A stretch of 64,000 bases of DNA, taken from the NCBI RefSeq assembly GCF_000143965.1, contig NC_014365.1:1515501-1579500 (forward strand), given 5' to 3'. The notes below the pieces were generated by a model. That model made no database searches, was not told the DNA's origin, and saw only the letters and a program-made list of their open reading frames with translations. The DNA comes from Desulfarculus baarsii DSM 2075. Lineage in GTDB: Bacteria; Desulfobacterota; Desulfarculia; Desulfarculales; Desulfarculaceae. Position numbers and translations under genes: made by a program. Shown here one piece after another: positions 40,254 through 48,777 of this stretch. Numbering within the stretch: the stretch's first letter is position 1; each line of letters begins with the position of its first letter.

Positions 40254-41159
40254 TCAGAAGCCGGCCGCCTTGGCCAGGCAGGCCACCTTGGCCCGCAGGT
40301 TGAGCAGATAGGGCAGCTCCTCTTGCTTGGGGCCGGTCAGGGGGTCGTATTCTCGCTGTTTGACCAACTCGACCACCCGCGCCTGATCGCCGCCTTCCTG
40401 GCGCAGCAGGCCGAGCACCTGGTCGCGGAAGGCGTGGGCGGTGTCCACCGCCGCGTCCAGGCGGCGGCGCACTTCGTCGCGGCCGACGAAAAACAAGCCG
40501 TGGCCCTGGCAGAATATCTCGATGTCGAGTTGCCTGATGCGCTGGATCGAGGCGATGTATTGGTCGAAATCGACCAGGAATTCGGCGAAGATCTGCCCGC
40601 CCTGATAGGCGATGCCCGCCGCCTCCGAGCACATCAAGGCCTTGCGCTGGGGCAGGTAGTAGCTGATGCAGTCGCGGGTGTGGCCGGGCGTGGCCAGACA
40701 GAGCACCTCGAGCCCATCGCCCAGATCGATCGTCTGGCCGTCGTCGACGACAAGCTCCACGTCAAAGGGCGTCCAGGGCTCCAGGTTCAGCGACTCGTCG
40801 GTCAGGTGGCCCATTTCCTGGATTACCATGGCGTTGAGTTCGGCGATAAGCTTCTGGGCCGATGGCTTGCGCCAAACCTCCACGGCCCTGGCGGCGGCGG
40901 CGGCCTTGAGGCCGGGGAAGGCCTTTTTGAGGTATGGCGCGGCCCCGCAGTGATCGAAATGCGAGTGGGTGATGAATAGATATTCGGGATGACGTTGGCC
41001 TAAAACAGCCGTTATCTCGCGCTGATAGATCGGGCCGGTCGCCGAAAAGCCGGCGTCGAACAGGGCCGGCCGTGGCGCGTCGATCAAAACGGTGGGGATC
41101 CAGGCCGGGCCCAGGACGTGAACGCCCGGGGCCAGGGTTCCGCTGGTGGAGACAATCAT
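40254..41159 (-). CDS. Metallo-beta-lactamase-fold hydrolase
   Basis: 301 residues. Metal site LFITHSHFDHCGAAPYL (HxHxDH), further ligands in CLATPGHTRDCISYY and the final histidine in IFCQGHGLFF. The dimetal core is followed by a helical C-terminal extension of about 70 residues. It lacks a flavodoxin domain, so it is not a flavo-diiron protein. Glyoxalase II-like hydrolysis is the general expectation; substrate unknown. The ATG lies 5 bases after the phosphatase gene's stop. Confidence 0.83.
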   Translation of the reverse strand: MIVSTSGTLAPGVHVLGPAWIPTVLIDAPRPALFDAGFSATGPIYQREITAVLGQRHPEYLFITHSHFDHCGAAPYLKKAFPGLKAAAAARAVEVWRKPSAQKLIAELNAMVIQEMGHLTDESLNLEPWTPFDVELVVDDGQTIDLGDGLEVLCLATPGHTRDCISYYLPQRKALMCSEAAGIAYQGGQIFAEFLVDFDQYIASIQRIRQLDIEIFCQGHGLFFVGRDEVRRRLDAAVDTAHAFRDQVLGLLRQEGGDQARVVELVKQREYDPLTGPKQEELPYLLNLRAKVACLAKAAGF

Positions 41160-41164
41160 GATCG

Positions 41165-42826
41165 CTATCCAATGCTGGGGTTTTGCTCGGTGGCCGCGCG
41201 GCGCAGCAACATGATCGTCACGTCGTCGAAGCGCTCGCCGGCCTGAAACTGGTTGGCCGCCTCCACGACCAGCCGGCAGATGTCCTCGACATCGCGGTCG
41301 GCGTTGGCCGTGAGCAGTTGCTCGAATCTGTCCATGCCGAATTCGCGGCCATCGGGCGAGGGGGCCTCGGTGATGCCGTCGGTGTAGAGCGCCAGCGTCT
41401 CGCCGGGGGCCAGGTCCAGCCAGCCGGCGGCGTAGCTTTGGCCGGCCAACGCGCCCAGGGCCACGTCGCCCATGCGGCCGAAGCAGCGGGCCGCGCCGTC
41501 GGCGGCGATGACGCAGGGGTCGTTGTGACCGGCGTTGGCGTAGACCATCCGGCCGGAGTCTATTTCGTAATAGGCCAAAAACAGCGTGACGAACATGCTG
41601 GCGTCGTTGTCCTGGCACAAAAGCTCGTTGGCCTTGGCCAGGGCCCGGGCCGGGTCGGGCTCGTCGGGGCAGATGTTGCGCAGCAGGGTGCGGGTCATGG
41701 TCATGAACAGGGCCGCCGGCACGCCCTTGCCCGAGACGTCGCCCATGACCAGGGCCAGCCGCTCGGGGCCGACCAGGAAAAAATCGTAGAAGTCGCCGGC
41801 CACATCCTTGGCCGGCTGGTTGATGGCGTAGAGGCGCAGCTCCCGTTTTTCGGGGAAGGGCGGGAAGGTGCTGGGCAAGAGCGACTCCTGGATCTGGCGG
41901 GCCACTTTCATCTCGCTGGCCACGGCCAGGCGGGCGGCGGTTTCGGCCTTGAGCCGCTCGATGTGGGCGACCAGTTCGCCGCCCAGGCGGTTGAAGGCCT
42001 GGGCCAGAGCCTTGATCTCGCGGGCTCCATCGGCGCGCACGGCCACCGAAAAATCGCCGCCGCCCAGGGCGGCCACGCCTTGGGCCAGGTGCCGCACCGG
42101 CTGGCTGATGCGCTGGGCGAAAAACAGGGCGCAGGCCAGGCCGATGAGCATGGCGGCGGCCAGGCCGGCCAGGATGTGGCCCCAGACCTGGTCGAGGGCC
42201 TGATCCTTGATGCGTTGGCCTTCCGCGGCGATGCGCGCCTGGACGGGCTTGAAGTAGGAGTCGATGTCCACCGCCGCCACGACGATGAGCTTGGTGCGCG
42301 GCACGTGGACCATGGCCATGAATTTCTTGCGCGGGGCGTTGTTTTTGTCGATGAAGTCATAATAGCCCTGGGACACGGGCGTGTGGAGCGAGTTGCGCAC
42401 CAACTCCCACATCTGGGGGAATTTTTCGCGCCATTCGGCGAAGTTGCGGCCTTCGACCGTTTTGTTGGGATGCAGGACGGCCAGGCCGGTCTGATCATAG
42501 ACGTCCGTGTAGCCGGCCGGGCCGAACTGGCTGCGGATATCCTGGGTGGCGATGGCCCGCAGGGCTTGATCGCGGCGCAGGGCGGCGTAATCGGCGCTGT
42601 CGCGTCCGGCCAGCAGACGGGCCAATTCCTGGGCCACGGCCTGGGCCTGGGCCATGACCAGCCGCTCGCCGCTTTTGGTCAGCACCGTTTCGCTCAAGCG
42701 GTGGTTGGCCAGGCTGAGTTGATCGACGGCCCGGTCCACGCTGAGCCGGGCCACGATGACCATGGCCACGGCGGCCACGGCCACCACCGCCAGGTGCGAA
42801 AGCAGTAGCTGCCAACGGATGCTCAT
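41165..42826 (-). CDS. Membrane-anchored SpoIIE/RsbU-type protein phosphatase
   Basis: 553 residues. An N-terminal membrane segment (about 6-28) and a second at about 215-240 (ILAGLAAAMLIGLACALFFA) enclose an extracytoplasmic Cache-like sensor (SQFGPAGYTDVYDQTGLAVLHP, then KKFMAMVHVP). HAMP follows (RISQPVRHLAQGV), then a coiled linker and a PP2C/SpoIIE domain (QPAKDVAGDFYDFFLV, LVMGDVSGKGVPAALFM, YANAGHNDP, LALYTDGITEA). Such phosphatases act on anti-sigma-factor antagonists. No STAS or RsbW gene is nearby. The ATG overlaps the stop of the preceding gene. Confidence 0.9.
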   Translation of the reverse strand: MSIRWQLLLSHLAVVAVAAVAMVIVARLSVDRAVDQLSLANHRLSETVLTKSGERLVMAQAQAVAQELARLLAGRDSADYAALRRDQALRAIATQDIRSQFGPAGYTDVYDQTGLAVLHPNKTVEGRNFAEWREKFPQMWELVRNSLHTPVSQGYYDFIDKNNAPRKKFMAMVHVPRTKLIVVAAVDIDSYFKPVQARIAAEGQRIKDQALDQVWGHILAGLAAAMLIGLACALFFAQRISQPVRHLAQGVAALGGGDFSVAVRADGAREIKALAQAFNRLGGELVAHIERLKAETAARLAVASEMKVARQIQESLLPSTFPPFPEKRELRLYAINQPAKDVAGDFYDFFLVGPERLALVMGDVSGKGVPAALFMTMTRTLLRNICPDEPDPARALAKANELLCQDNDASMFVTLFLAYYEIDSGRMVYANAGHNDPCVIAADGAARCFGRMGDVALGALAGQSYAAGWLDLAPGETLALYTDGITEAPSPDGREFGMDRFEQLLTANADRDVEDICRLVVEAANQFQAGERFDDVTIMLLRRAATEQNPSIG

Positions 42827-43323
42827 TGTTTTTCCGATATCGGGCCGGCCGGGGCGAATTTGCCCGGCACGGCCCCGCAGACGGGGCAGCGCTCCGGCGG
42901 CGCGTCGGGCTGGACAAAGCCGCAGACCTGGCAGACTTGGTAGGCCTGGCCCGTCACCGCCGGGTGACGGGCCAGGGCGCGTAAGGCCTCGGCGACCTGG
43001 CGGCAGTTGGTCAGGGCCCGGGCGGCCACGGCCTGGCCGTCGTCTTGGGCCGCCGTGGCCAGGGCGGACAAGTCGGCCATCAGTCGCTCCAGGGCCGGGC
43101 CAAAGGCCTCGGCCTTGTTTTGCTCGGCGGGGCCGATCTTGCCGCGCAGCAGCAGGCGCAAGCGCCCCGCCTGCGTTTCCTGGGAGGCAGCCAGGGCCTC
43201 CAGCAGGCGGGCGTCGGCTTCATGGCCGTCCTGGGCGGCCTTTTGGGCGAAGGCCCTGGCGCGCGTGGCGGCCTGGGAGATCAGGACGAAGGCTTGAGCA
43301 AGTTCGGCAAGGGGCATGGCCAA
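42823..43323 (-). CDS. Rubrerythrin-like protein with rubredoxin tail, di-iron ligands not evident
   Basis: 166 residues. A helical N-terminal domain of about 120 residues (ferritin-like in length and amphipathy) is followed by a rubredoxin-like knuckle pair, YQVCQVCGFVQPDAPPERCPVCGAV, which should bind one Fe or Zn through four cysteines. The helices lack the ExxH pairs that hold the di-iron site in true rubrerythrins (ASQETQAGRL stands where AENEKEHA is usual). It may be an electron carrier or a structural relative. First gene of a four-gene unit with the phosphatase, MBL protein and sulfite oxidase-fold protein. Confidence 0.72.
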   Translation of the reverse strand: MAMPLAELAQAFVLISQAATRARAFAQKAAQDGHEADARLLEALAASQETQAGRLRLLLRGKIGPAEQNKAEAFGPALERLMADLSALATAAQDDGQAVAARALTNCRQVAEALRALARHPAVTGQAYQVCQVCGFVQPDAPPERCPVCGAVPGKFAPAGPISEKQ

Positions 43324-43529
43324 TCCTCATTGCGGCGGCGCTGGGCGGCTTTTTCGGGCCGGGCCGCCCACGTGCGCGGCGCGGGATTATATAATGTATT
43401 TAGCCGACGCGGCGGCATTGCACAAGAGGCCATTGCGCGGCGCTGGCCTTTGGCCCCATTTGTGGGTAATGTGATTATTGTTCGCCAAAAGCATCGGTTG
43501 CTTTGCCATAATTAGTCGAGGTGACGATC

Positions 43530-44579
43530 ATGCGGTTGTGGAGCCGTCCCGTGGATTTTCGCAAAATCAAATTTCTGCTCGCCGGGCCGGACCCCGCCAT
43601 GCGCGAGGGCGTGGCGCTGATGCTCAAGGGCATGGGCTTCGAGGACATCGCCGAGGTGCACAACGGCAGCCTGGCCTGGAGCCACTTGAAGTATCGCGGG
43701 GCCCACGCGGTGGTGGCCAGTTGGGACATGCCCGAAATGAACGGCATGGCCCTGCTGAAGGTCATGCGCTCCGACCCCGACCTGGCCAACGTGCATATCA
43801 TTTTGGTGGCTGATTCGCTGACCAAGGCCCAGGTCATCGAGGCCGGCGAGGCCGGTGTCAGCGATATCGTGATCACGCCGATCAATTCGCCGACCTTTGT
43901 CAAAAAAATCCAGACCCTCTTGGAGCTTGGCCGCGACCCGCAGGCCTTCGAGGCCCAGCGGCTCTACGCCAAGGGTCTGCAACTCATGGAGGAGAAGCGC
44001 TGGGAAGAGGCCCTGGAGTCGTTCCGCCGCATCCTGGGCATCTACGAAAGCGCCGAAATCTATTACAACATGGGCTACATCAGCACCGCCCGAGGCTCCT
44101 ACGAAGAGGCCATCCATTATTTTCGCAAGGCCACCCAGATCAACAACGCCTTCGCCCAGGCCCACGAGAAAATGGGCGAGTGCTACCGTCAACTGGCGCG
44201 GCCCAAGCTGGCCCAGAAGCATTTCGAACTGGCCGCCGACATCTACATGGAGCGGCGCATGGACTCCAACGCCGAACAGGTGCTCAACCAGGTGCTGGAG
44301 CTAAACCCCAACACGATCAACGTCTACAACTCGTTGGGCATCCTCTACCGTCGCCAGGGCCGCTACGAGCTGGCCATCAAGCAATATAAAAAGGCCCTCA
44401 AGGTCAACCCCGAGGCCGTCAACATTCACTACAACCTGGCCCGCATCTATTACGAAACCAAGGACTACCAGCGCGCGCTGATCCTTTTGGAGCAGGCGCT
44501 CAAGATCAACCCCGACTTCGCCGACGCCCAGGACATGCTGGGCACGGTCAATCTGCGCCTGGGCAAGGACAAGGAATGA
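43530..44579 (+). CDS. Response-regulator receiver protein with TPR repeats
   Basis: 349 residues from ATG 43530 (GAGGTG upstream). The CheY-like receiver (about 8-130) has the phospho-acceptor D66 in VVASWDMPEMNGM; the usual switch lysine is replaced (VITPINSP). From about 145 there are at least five TPR units (for example YNMGYISTARGSYEEAIHYF, YNSLGILYRRQGRYELAIKQ, YNLARIYYETKDYQRALILL). No output DNA-binding domain, so it probably acts by protein contacts. Similar receiver-TPR proteins are frequent in Desulfobacterota. Confidence 0.88.
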   Translation: MRLWSRPVDFRKIKFLLAGPDPAMREGVALMLKGMGFEDIAEVHNGSLAWSHLKYRGAHAVVASWDMPEMNGMALLKVMRSDPDLANVHIILVADSLTKAQVIEAGEAGVSDIVITPINSPTFVKKIQTLLELGRDPQAFEAQRLYAKGLQLMEEKRWEEALESFRRILGIYESAEIYYNMGYISTARGSYEEAIHYFRKATQINNAFAQAHEKMGECYRQLARPKLAQKHFELAADIYMERRMDSNAEQVLNQVLELNPNTINVYNSLGILYRRQGRYELAIKQYKKALKVNPEAVNIHYNLARIYYETKDYQRALILLEQALKINPDFADAQDMLGTVNLRLGKDKE

Positions 44580-44586
44580 CCCGGCC

Positions 44587-44997
44587 CTAGAATTCCTTGA
44601 AGACCTTGGCCAGGGCCGGTCCGGCCGCGTGCAGCCGCCACTCGTTGAGGTAGCCGAAGGGCGTTTGCTGGACCGTCAGGCCCACCGCGGCCAGGCGCTG
44701 GGCGGCGGCCTCCATCAGGGCCTGGGCCGCCTGGGGCGGGGCCTTGCTGGCCGATAGGTGATTGAACGAATGCAAGACCACGGCCCCGGCCTGGAACTTA
44801 CGGGACAACCATTTGATGTTCTTTATTGTTTTGTTTATGGTGGCCGTTTGATCATCGACGTCGTGGGCCTCGACCTGATAAAAGACGACCACGGCGTGTT
44901 CCACGGTTTGTTCGATATCGGCCTCGGGCGCTTCGGCCAGGGCTTTTTCGTGGGTCTTGAACCAAAACGACGGCGCGTAAAACATCAACAACTTCAT
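44587..44997 (-). CDS. Free-standing archaeal-type threonyl-tRNA synthetase editing domain homologue
   Basis: 136 residues. By eye it matches the N-terminal editing domain of archaeal ThrRS (a D-aminoacyl-tRNA deacylase-like fold that removes serine from tRNA-Thr): MKLLMFYAPSFWF at the start, VVFYQVEAHD, VLHSFNHLSASKAPP (archaeal FAHLSS region) and TPFGYLNEWRLHAAGPALAK (archaeal PFGYYKAFKISCKGHPLA). The histidine of HLS is kept; the lysine after GYY is Asn here. It may be a trans-editing factor or a relative with another role. Its ATG overlaps the thioesterase stop (ATGA). Confidence 0.78.
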   Translation of the reverse strand: MKLLMFYAPSFWFKTHEKALAEAPEADIEQTVEHAVVVFYQVEAHDVDDQTATINKTIKNIKWLSRKFQAGAVVLHSFNHLSASKAPPQAAQALMEAAAQRLAAVGLTVQQTPFGYLNEWRLHAAGPALAKVFKEF

Positions 44998-45497
44998 TGG
45001 CCGGGCCTGCCGGCGCGGTCCATGGCCGCCTCGTTGCGGCGTTCGGCCAGGCGCAGCCCGCGGCGCTGGGCGGCCTGGGCGTTGCGCCGTGTCTGCTCGG
45101 GGCCTTGCAGGGTCAAGGGCGGCACGGCGGTGGGCCGGCCGTCGGCGTCCAAGGCCACGTAGGTCAAGTAGGCCGAGGCGGCGTGGCGCACCTGGCCGGT
45201 GATGGGGTTTTCGGCCTCGACCCGGCAGCCCACCTCCATGGACGAGCTGCCCACCAGGTTAAGGCTGGCCTTGAGGATGAGGATGTCGCCGACAAAGGCC
45301 GGTTGCAGGAAATCCAGCCGGTCGATGGAGGCGGTGACCACGTTGCGGCCGGCGTGACGCAGGGCCACCACGCCGCCGGTGGTGTCGATGAGCTTGACGA
45401 TGACGCCGCCGTGGACGTTGCCGTAGGGGTTGGCGTCGTGGGGCATCATCTGCTGGGCCATGACGATCTGGGTTTCGTCGACGGTCTTGGCGTTCAT
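44994..45497 (-). CDS. Acyl-CoA thioesterase (YciA/BACH-type hotdog)
   Basis: 167 residues from the ATG with GAGGAAA. Hotdog fold with MMPHDANPYGNVHGGVIVKLIDTTGG, the acyl-CoA hydrolase (BFIT/BACH, YciA) active-site pattern N-x-x-G-x-x-x-G-G-x-x-x-x-x-D, and SIDRLDFLQPAFVGDIL. Hydrolyses acyl-CoAs of medium to long chain in characterised relatives. Divergent from pyk. Confidence 0.88.
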   Translation of the reverse strand: MNAKTVDETQIVMAQQMMPHDANPYGNVHGGVIVKLIDTTGGVVALRHAGRNVVTASIDRLDFLQPAFVGDILILKASLNLVGSSSMEVGCRVEAENPITGQVRHAASAYLTYVALDADGRPTAVPPLTLQGPEQTRRNAQAAQRRGLRLAERRNEAAMDRAGRPGQ

Positions 45498-45628
45498 TTT
45501 CGTTTTCCTCGCCAACAATTTGGTTAAATCGCCTTGCCGATCGCGCCGGGCGGCGATTTTTGGGTATGATGAAGGCACGGCCCGCCTCGCGCGGCCGCCG
45601 GAAAACATACTAAACCACGGGGACCGTC

Positions 45629-47053
45629 ATGAACAGCCTGAGAGACTGCCGCAAGACCAAAATCGTGGCCACCATCGGCCCGGTCACCGCCAGCCCCGCG
45701 ATGATCGGCCACCTGGTCGACGCCGGCCTGGACGTGGCCCGGCTCAATTTCTCCCACGGCGACCACGATGGCCACCGCCAGGTCATCTCGGCGGTGCGGC
45801 GGGCGGCGGCGGCGGCTGGTCGGCCGGTGGGCGTGCTGATGGACCTGGCCGGGCCAAAGATCAGGCTGGGCGTCTTGCCGCTGGAGCGGCGGCTGCGCAC
45901 GGGCCAGGCCGTGACGCTGGTCCAGGGCGAGAGCGCCGAGGGCGAGGCCATCCCGGTCAATTACCCCCACCTGCTGGAGGACGTGGAGATCGGCGGGCGC
46001 ATCCTGATGGCCGACGGCCTGGTGGAGCTGGTGGTCACCGGCAAAAAGGACGGCCAACTGCTTTGCTCGGTGATCACCGGCGGCGAGGTCTCCTCGCGCA
46101 AGGGCGTCAACCTGCCCACCAGCGTGCTGCGCATTCCGGCCTTCACCGAAAAAGACCGCGCCGACCTGGAGATGGGCCTGGCCGAAGACGTGGACTTCGT
46201 GGCCCTTTCCTTCGTGCGCCACGAACAAGACCTGGCCCCCGTGCGCGAGATCCTCGCGCGGCGCGAGCAGCCGCCGCTGTTGATCGCCAAGATCGAAAAG
46301 CCCCAGGCCGTCGAGCGCCTGGACGAGATTCTGGAGGCCGTCGACGGCGTGATGGTGGCCCGGGGCGATCTGGGCGTGGAGATGCCCCTGGAAGAGGTGC
46401 CCATCGTGCAAAAGCGCATCATCGACCACGCCAGGCGTGCGGGCAAGCTGGTCATCACCGCCACCCAGATGCTGCGCTCGATGATGACCAGCCCCCGGCC
46501 CACTCGGGCCGAGGCCACCGACGTGGCCAACGCCGTTTTTGACGGCACCGACGCGGTGATGCTCTCCGACGAGACCGCCGCCGGCAACTATCCCCTGGAT
46601 TCGGTCAAGGTCATGGACCGCATCTGCCGCGCGGCCGAGCGCGAGCTGGACACGGCCCACTACCTGCGCCAGGAGCTTTCCAGCCTGCTGCCGGCCACCG
46701 AGGCGGCCCTCAGCCGGGCGGCGGTCTACCTGGCCCGCGACCTGAACGCCGCCGGCATCGTGGCCTCCACCGCCAGCGGCGGCACGGCCCGGCTCATCGC
46801 CCGTTTCCGGCCGCGCCAGCCGGTCATCGGCCTGACCCCCCATCAGCATACCCTGCGCCAGTTGACCATGTCGTGGGGCGTGATTCCGGCGGAGGTCGCG
46901 CCCTTTGGCTCCATCGAGGAAATGCTGGCCGCCACCGCCCGCTGGTGCAAGGAACACGGCCTGGCCGACAAGGGCGACAAACTCATCGTCACCGCCGGCC
47001 TGCCCTTGCAGGTGCGGGGCTCGACCAACATGGCCAAGGTCATGGAGCTTTAG
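45629..47053 (+). CDS. pyk: Pyruvate kinase
   Basis: 474 residues. PEP + ADP to pyruvate + ATP. Motifs: RKTKIVATIGPVTASPAM, ARLNFSHGDHDGH, LIAKIEKPQAVERLDEIL (the catalytic lysine region), VMVARGDLGVEMPLEEV, ATQMLRSMMTSPRPTRAEA and a C-terminal allosteric domain (AAGIVASTASGGTARLIARF). Opposes PPDK at the PEP/pyruvate step. Confidence 0.96.
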   Translation: MNSLRDCRKTKIVATIGPVTASPAMIGHLVDAGLDVARLNFSHGDHDGHRQVISAVRRAAAAAGRPVGVLMDLAGPKIRLGVLPLERRLRTGQAVTLVQGESAEGEAIPVNYPHLLEDVEIGGRILMADGLVELVVTGKKDGQLLCSVITGGEVSSRKGVNLPTSVLRIPAFTEKDRADLEMGLAEDVDFVALSFVRHEQDLAPVREILARREQPPLLIAKIEKPQAVERLDEILEAVDGVMVARGDLGVEMPLEEVPIVQKRIIDHARRAGKLVITATQMLRSMMTSPRPTRAEATDVANAVFDGTDAVMLSDETAAGNYPLDSVKVMDRICRAAERELDTAHYLRQELSSLLPATEAALSRAAVYLARDLNAAGIVASTASGGTARLIARFRPRQPVIGLTPHQHTLRQLTMSWGVIPAEVAPFGSIEEMLAATARWCKEHGLADKGDKLIVTAGLPLQVRGSTNMAKVMEL

Positions 47054-47187
47054 CCGGCCCGCACGGCGCGCCGCGTGGTCAAACAAACTGCGCGGCGGCC
47101 GAACTTGTGGTAAATTTCCCAATCGCGGATAACCAGCGCTCGCGCCAGGCGCGAACACCTCTTGCCCGCAAACGGAGATTTCCCACC

Positions 47188-47583
47188 ATGAAAAGCGATC
47201 AGTTCAGCGACATCTTTTCGCCCAAGGCGATGGACGAGCTTTTGCCGCCAGGACTGGCGGACCGCTTTTTCGACGCCCTCTACGGCGACGCCAGGGAAGG
47301 GGCCTGGGACGTGACCATGCGCTACGCCGGCAGCGGCGAGGGCAGGCTCCTGTTCGAGTTCCAACTGCATCAACGGCCCGGCAAGTGCTTGGCCTGCAAT
47401 CTGACCTACGGCCTGCCCGACGTGTTTTCGCGCCATCCCGTGATCAACGTCAAGGGCCTGGTCAAAAAGATCGACGAGATGCTGGCCGGCCGGGCCAACT
47501 GCGGCCAGTGGCAGGTGGGCCGCACTAGGGAGCTTTCGCGGGAGCTGCACGTCATCCCCCTGGCCATCGCCATCAACGGCTAG
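47188..47583 (+). CDS. Conserved protein of unknown function
   Basis: 131 residues, ATG with GGAGATTT upstream. Reads as a compact soluble protein: FSPKAMDELLPPGLADRFFD, ALYGDAREGAWDV, FEFQLHQRPGKCLACNLTYG and a C-terminal helix pair ending PLAIAING. A CLAC motif is the only cysteine cluster of note. I have seen close relatives in Desulfobacterota and Geobacter-like genomes, but know of no function. Downstream of pyk by 134 bases; may share its transcript. Confidence 0.78.
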   Translation: MKSDQFSDIFSPKAMDELLPPGLADRFFDALYGDAREGAWDVTMRYAGSGEGRLLFEFQLHQRPGKCLACNLTYGLPDVFSRHPVINVKGLVKKIDEMLAGRANCGQWQVGRTRELSRELHVIPLAIAING

Positions 47584-47670
47584 CCGGGCAAGGCCGGCGG
47601 GCGCTCCGGCCACGGCGTGACCGGCGGGTGATCCGTGCAAAGGGTCGGGCCTGGACTGCTCGACGACCTG

Positions 47671-48768
47671 CTAGATGAATTTTTGCAGATAGACCACGCC
47701 GAAATCCTGGCCGTGCTTGCGGCCGACCCGTTGCAACTCGCCGCGCCGCTCGAAGCCGTTTTGCTGGTGGAAGCGGATGCTGCCCTGGTTGAGCGACGAG
47801 ACGTGGGCCAAGAGCGTGTCCACGCCGCGCTGGCGGGCGCTGGCGACGAGGCTTTGCAGTAGTAGTCGGCCCAGGCCCTTGCCGGTGTGCTCCGGGGCGA
47901 TGAAGTACGTGACCTGGGCCGTGCGGCGCAGGGTCTCGGCCGGCAGAAACGGCGTCAAAAAACCCAGGCCGATCACCTGGCCGTCCTCCTCGGCCACCAC
48001 AAAGCTGCCATCCAGGCAGATGTTTAGCAGATGCTCGAAGGCTTGCGGCGGGTGCGGGGTTTCGGGATAGGCGGCGAAGCTGTTGGCCACGTAGTGGTTG
48101 AAGATGGCCATCACCGCCGGCCCGTCTTGCGCGTCGGCCGGCCGCAGAACGATCTCGCCTGAATGCTTCATTTCTGTTTCCCCCTCGTTCATGCTGAATA
48201 AATGCCTGGCCGGCCGGATCAACGCGCCAACTCGGCCGCGTGGCGTCTGGAACGGCTCGATGCGCCAGTCTGGATCCTTGACAAAGGGCTCCAGGTGCAG
48301 GCTGTTGTAATAGACCACCCGCAGGCGATCCAGATGGGGCAGGGCCATCAGCCGGGCCGAAAGCCGCCGCACCACGAACTCGGCAAAAGGATTGTATAGG
48401 TAAAACAACGTGCCGTCCTCGGGCAGGGCGGCGCTGGCGTCGGCGCAGACGATGCTCACGTTGGCGTGGGGGGCCAGGCGGGCGGCCGTGTCGGCGGCCA
48501 CCTCCGGATCCAGCTCCAGGCCGATGACGCGGTTTGGCGCGCCCAGCGACAGCAGGTAATTGATCACCCGGCCCCAGCCGCAGCCGATATCGACGATGAC
48601 GTCGTTTTCGGCGATGGGCGCGACGTGCGTGAAAACGTGCTCCAGCACGTGATAGGGCGTGTCCTCGGTGTTGTAGGCCCCCTTGTGGGCCAGGCGCGTC
48701 TTGCGCGGCTTGCCCAGCACCCGACCGCCCCAGCGCAGGTCGCGGGCCATGTCCTTGCTGCGTCCCAT
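47671..48768 (-). CDS. Methyltransferase-GNAT acetyltransferase fusion
   Basis: 365 residues. Residues 1 to about 195 are a class I SAM methyltransferase-like domain (NDVIVDIGCGWGRVINYLLSL, VIGLELDPEVA, VSIVCADASAAL). Residues about 200-365 are a GNAT acetyltransferase (VLRPADAQDGPAVMAIFNHY, TYFIAPEHTGKGLGRLLLQS, LNQGSIRFHQQNGFERRG), similar to phosphinothricin acetyltransferases. The join (NEGETEMKHSG) holds an internal ATG at 48171 with GAGGGGG nine bases upstream, so a separate acetyltransferase may also be translated. Ten bases after chlI on the same strand. Confidence 0.82.
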   Translation of the reverse strand: MGRSKDMARDLRWGGRVLGKPRKTRLAHKGAYNTEDTPYHVLEHVFTHVAPIAENDVIVDIGCGWGRVINYLLSLGAPNRVIGLELDPEVAADTAARLAPHANVSIVCADASAALPEDGTLFYLYNPFAEFVVRRLSARLMALPHLDRLRVVYYNSLHLEPFVKDPDWRIEPFQTPRGRVGALIRPARHLFSMNEGETEMKHSGEIVLRPADAQDGPAVMAIFNHYVANSFAAYPETPHPPQAFEHLLNICLDGSFVVAEEDGQVIGLGFLTPFLPAETLRRTAQVTYFIAPEHTGKGLGRLLLQSLVASARQRGVDTLLAHVSSLNQGSIRFHQQNGFERRGELQRVGRKHGQDFGVVYLQKFI

Positions 48769-48777
48769 TTTTTGGCC

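Noticed and set aside
40254-41159. Flavo-diiron protein
   Set aside because: The MBL metal motif is present but there is no flavodoxin domain or rubredoxin domain in the chain.
41165-42826. Chemoreceptor or histidine kinase assignment for the Cache-HAMP protein
   Set aside because: The C-terminal domain has SpoIIE/PP2C motifs (VMGDVSGKGVPAAL, YANAGHNDP), not MCP or kinase motifs.
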